Of a DNA stretch of 32,063 nucleotides, positions 30,118-32,063 are shown piece by piece. Position numbers and translations under genes: made by a program. The notes under the pieces were generated by a model. That model made no database searches. It was not told where the DNA came from and saw only the letters and a list, made by a program, of their open reading frames with translations. This DNA is from a virus, in the IMG/VR virus record IMGVR_UViG_3300025109_000039, positions 1 to 32,063 of that record. The stretch is one strand, 5' to 3'. The number at the start of each line of letters is the position of its first letter. Positions within the stretch are counted from its first letter, which is position 1.

Positions 30118-30704
30118 GTCCACTCCGAGAGAAGGGTGTAGGTGAAGCGCTCGAAGCCTCGCTCGCTCTGCTGCTTTTTACAAAGTCGAATGAAGGCGTC
30201 GAAGTCGCTCGGGTCTGCGAAGACTTGGCAGCCTGCGCTCCACTTGTCAACTCGAACCGAGCCGCCGCTGCGTGTCGTGGCCCGGTGGCAGTTGATAGCG
30301 TGGTTGCCGATGTCGATATTGTCTTCGCGGTAATCGACCTTCGTGTCGAGGTTGTCGTCCCGATGGACGGCGATGTCGTTGCAGCCTCGTTGAACCAAGG
30401 CGAGATACTTGCCTCGATGTAGACCGAGCCTCCAGACGCTTCGATACTGACGGTCGGCAACGACAGCAGCGCAGCCGAGACGATTCATCGGATGCTGGAG
30501 CCAGTACGTTCCGGGGTCGGTCGTGATAGGCCACCATCGGTCGACCCACTGCCCGCGCTCCTTGTAGAGAACATGGAGAACGTCGTCGAAGACGTTGGGC
30601 GCGCCGCGCCAGGTTCGGATGCCGACGATGTTCAGATTGTAATTGCCGTCCGTGAAGACTGCGCCGCCGATTTCCTTGACTCTGTCGAGGACGGGGTGGG
30701 TCAC
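30114..30704 (-). CDS. YkuD (L,D-transpeptidase)-like cell-wall enzyme, probable endolysin
   Basis: 196 residues. The block TTDPGTYWL, GLHRGKYLALVQ, HAINCHRA (H135, H140) and DKWSAGC (S156-A-G-C159) follows the catalytic plan of YkuD-type L,D-transpeptidases (H, 14-20 residues, then S-x-G-C). The usual second His of SHGC is Ala here. Proteins with this pattern occur in phage lysis cassettes. It starts at GTG 30704 with GGAGAG 8 nt upstream and GTGA overlap. No signal peptide is seen, so a holin should release it. Whether it cuts or transfers peptide bonds is unknown. Confidence 0.65.
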   Translation of the reverse strand: MTHPVLDRVKEIGGAVFTDGNYNLNIVGIRTWRGAPNVFDDVLHVLYKERGQWVDRWWPITTDPGTYWLQHPMNRLGCAAVVADRQYRSVWRLGLHRGKYLALVQRGCNDIAVHRDDNLDTKVDYREDNIDIGNHAINCHRATTRSGGSVRVDKWSAGCQVFADPSDFDAFIRLCKKQQSERGFERFTYTLLSEWT

Positions 30705-31018
30705 CTGACGCGCTCTCCGAGTCTGTCGACGCTCGACGCTAGCTTCTCGAGCGTCGCGACGAGACTGCGCGGCGTGTAGCAGAGCGGCAATCCGTCGGGG
30801 TCGGTGCGCGACAGTATCGCCGACATCTGCAACGTCGCCGCGGACATGTCGTCGAGCTTGGTGTCGATGCTCTTGAGCTTGCCGAGAGCTTCGTCGCAGT
30901 CGCCGTCGTCGTCCTTGCTCGCAGCTTCGCGAGCCTTGAGGAACGAGAACACCTCTCGAATGATGAGCACCGCAGCAACGATGCCGATGCCTGCGTCTCC
31001 GAGCGCTTCAAGTCCCAT
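30701..31018 (-). CDS. Membrane helix plus coiled-coil protein (lysis-associated)
   Basis: 105 residues from ATG 31018 (GAGGAG 8 nt upstream; an in-frame TTG at 31024 lies too close to that SD). A hydrophobic helix (GIGIVAAVLIIREVFSFL, about 9-26) is followed by a charged coiled coil (EALGKLKSIDTKLDDMSAAT) and a second helix (SLVATLEKLASSVDRLGERV). It lies between the tail hub and endolysin genes. It may be a holin or inner spanin-like subunit. Confidence 0.6.
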   Translation of the reverse strand: MGLEALGDAGIGIVAAVLIIREVFSFLKAREAASKDDDGDCDEALGKLKSIDTKLDDMSAATLQMSAILSRTDPDGLPLCYTPRSLVATLEKLASSVDRLGERVR

Positions 31019-31020
31019 GG

Positions 31021-32063
31021 TCAATGCTCCTCGCCTTCCGCGCCTGCCAGGTCTCGCGCTGCGTCAGGCAGCGAGCGAAGCGCCAGCGACAGGAAGCGGT
31101 CGGACCTCCATGTTACCTGCTCGACTACGAACAGGTACTCCGAGAACTCCAACTCGCTGTCAGTCAGGAGCAATACATCGCCTGGCTCGAGGTGACCAGC
31201 GACTTCCGCGTCGACTGTATACGAAACGAGAACAGCTTGGAGCGCATGCTTGCGACTGCGCCATGACAGAATCGCCGCCGCTGTCGCATCGTCCCAGACG
31301 ACATCGGATGTCAGCTCGAGGGGCACGGTCAATGGCAGATTGTTCGCGTCCCTGTATCGCGTTCGCGAGGTGTGGCAGTAGAGATTCGATCCTGCTCTGC
31401 CAGCAGCCAGCTCGGCGGGGTCTGCTGATAGCGTCTTCGTTGACCAATACATACCGTCCTTGATGTCATTCTGGTAGTCGATGCTGATGTGGTTCGCGAC
31501 ATCGTCTCGACTCGAGAAGGACGCGCGCCCCTCTCTGAACGCTGTCGGCGCAACCATCGCAGACGAGCGGGACGGATACTCGTGGTACCTCGGTTCGGTT
31601 GTCGCGGTGATGGAAGCGACTGCGTCGTGGGAGGTCGTGTCGAAGGGCCAGACAACTGGATGCCAGCCGCCGTCGGTGCCGACCGAGATTCTCCACGAGA
31701 CAGGCAGAATCGTGGACAGATGGTCTTCGACCCACGACCACGGAGAGAAGCGCTTGTCGGGAGAACAACAGATGGCGACGTCGATGCGGTACTGGTTGAG
31801 CCTGGGGATGGCTGCGGCGAGCCTGCCGCGGTCGATTCTCTGCGACGACGAGCGCAGCATATAGCGCAGCACGTCTCCCGCGCCAGTCATCGCCGAGCCG
31901 TCGGGGTGCATCAGCCCGCCGCCGTCGTCGTGAAACTTGCAGAAGAACGTGTCGTCGACTTCGGGATGGTTACTCGTGCCCGAGCCGATCGTGTTGTTCG
32001 TCATCTCTGCGAGCGCAACGGCGTGTCCGTTCGCGTCGACCGTGTTCGTCACAGCGCACCGCT
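31021..32063 (-). CDS. Tail hub-like minor tail protein, C-terminal part (runs off window edge)
   Basis: Open to the window edge; together with 1-1275 it makes one 576-residue gene once the 587-base overlap is collapsed. The right copy of the overlap differs from the left in 18 bases but in only one residue (Thr here, Ser at the left, in the EVDD(S/T)FFCKF stretch). The C-terminus (HLEPGDVLLLTDSELEFSEY, then LFVVEQVTWRSDRFLSLALR) suits a tail-hub or baseplate-type domain. It ends in TGA at 31023-31021. Confidence 0.75.
   Translation of the reverse strand, partial: RCAVTNTVDANGHAVALAEMTNNTIGSGTSNHPEVDDTFFCKFHDDGGGLMHPDGSAMTGAGDVLRYMLRSSSQRIDRGRLAAAIPRLNQYRIDVAICCSPDKRFSPWSWVEDHLSTILPVSWRISVGTDGGWHPVVWPFDTTSHDAVASITATTEPRYHEYPSRSSAMVAPTAFREGRASFSSRDDVANHISIDYQNDIKDGMYWSTKTLSADPAELAAGRAGSNLYCHTSRTRYRDANNLPLTVPLELTSDVVWDDATAAAILSWRSRKHALQAVLVSYTVDAEVAGHLEPGDVLLLTDSELEFSEYLFVVEQVTWRSDRFLSLALRSLPDAARDLAGAEGEEH
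31477..32063. repeat. Right copy of imperfect terminal overlap (partner 1-587)
   Basis: Gap-free alignment with 1-587, 569 of 587 bases identical (96.9%). The first 192 bases match exactly and all 18 differences lie in the remaining 395. This sharp change is expected if two strain sequences were joined during assembly. It marks the contig closure point. Confidence 0.9.

Overview
The window reads as an essentially complete genome of a small tailed phage, most likely a siphophage. There is one tape-measure gene, a tail-tube gene and a split tail-chaperone locus, and no contractile sheath or baseplate wedge genes. DNA is GC-rich, genes are tightly packed with ATGA/TGATG overlaps, and Shine-Dalgarno (SD) sequences are strong, so the host is a bacterium; the sequence does not say which one. 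No integrase, CI-like repressor, DNA polymerase or replicative helicase is visible. Bases 1-587 recur at 31477-32063 with 18 substitutions and no indels, so the molecule is best read as a circle (circularly permuted) of about 31,476 bp whose contig ends come from two close strains.

Layout. Minus strand, read from 20944 down to 1 and then on from 31476 to 29242: a ParB-domain/DNA methyltransferase fusion and a RusA resolvase; terminase small and large subunits, portal, scaffold and major capsid protein; several small capsid or connector proteins including one with a lectin-like (LamG/ConA) fold; neck/tail-completion proteins, tail tube, tail chaperones and tape measure; a 1206-residue tail protein with sialidase-type Asp-boxes; a tail-hub-like protein that spans the contig junction; then a lysis cassette with a YkuD-like wall enzyme and several small membrane proteins.

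Plus strand, 21045-29245: an excisionase-like HTH protein, a winged-helix replication initiator-like protein and its partner, a large multidomain protein (zinc ribbon, acidic linker, heptad coiled coil), a DUF932-like protein, a Cas4/RecB-like Fe-S nuclease, a Sak4-like ATPase, an SSB-like protein with an acidic DEIPF tail, and small Cys-rich proteins. Together with RusA on the other strand these form a replication/recombination set that would need the host replisome. The two transcription units diverge at 20945-21044 and converge with overlapping stop codons at 29242-29245.

The most notable signals are: (1) a tail-chaperone locus that seems to need recoding twice, with a UCC-UGA-U site suited to +1 shifting and a downstream -1 frame with no usual start codon, preceded by two internal SD sequences and a U-run; (2) strain-divergent contig ends in which 17 of 18 differences are synonymous; (3) a highly structured 148-base non-coding element at 28638-28785; (4) palindromic and repeated DNA between scaffold and capsid genes.
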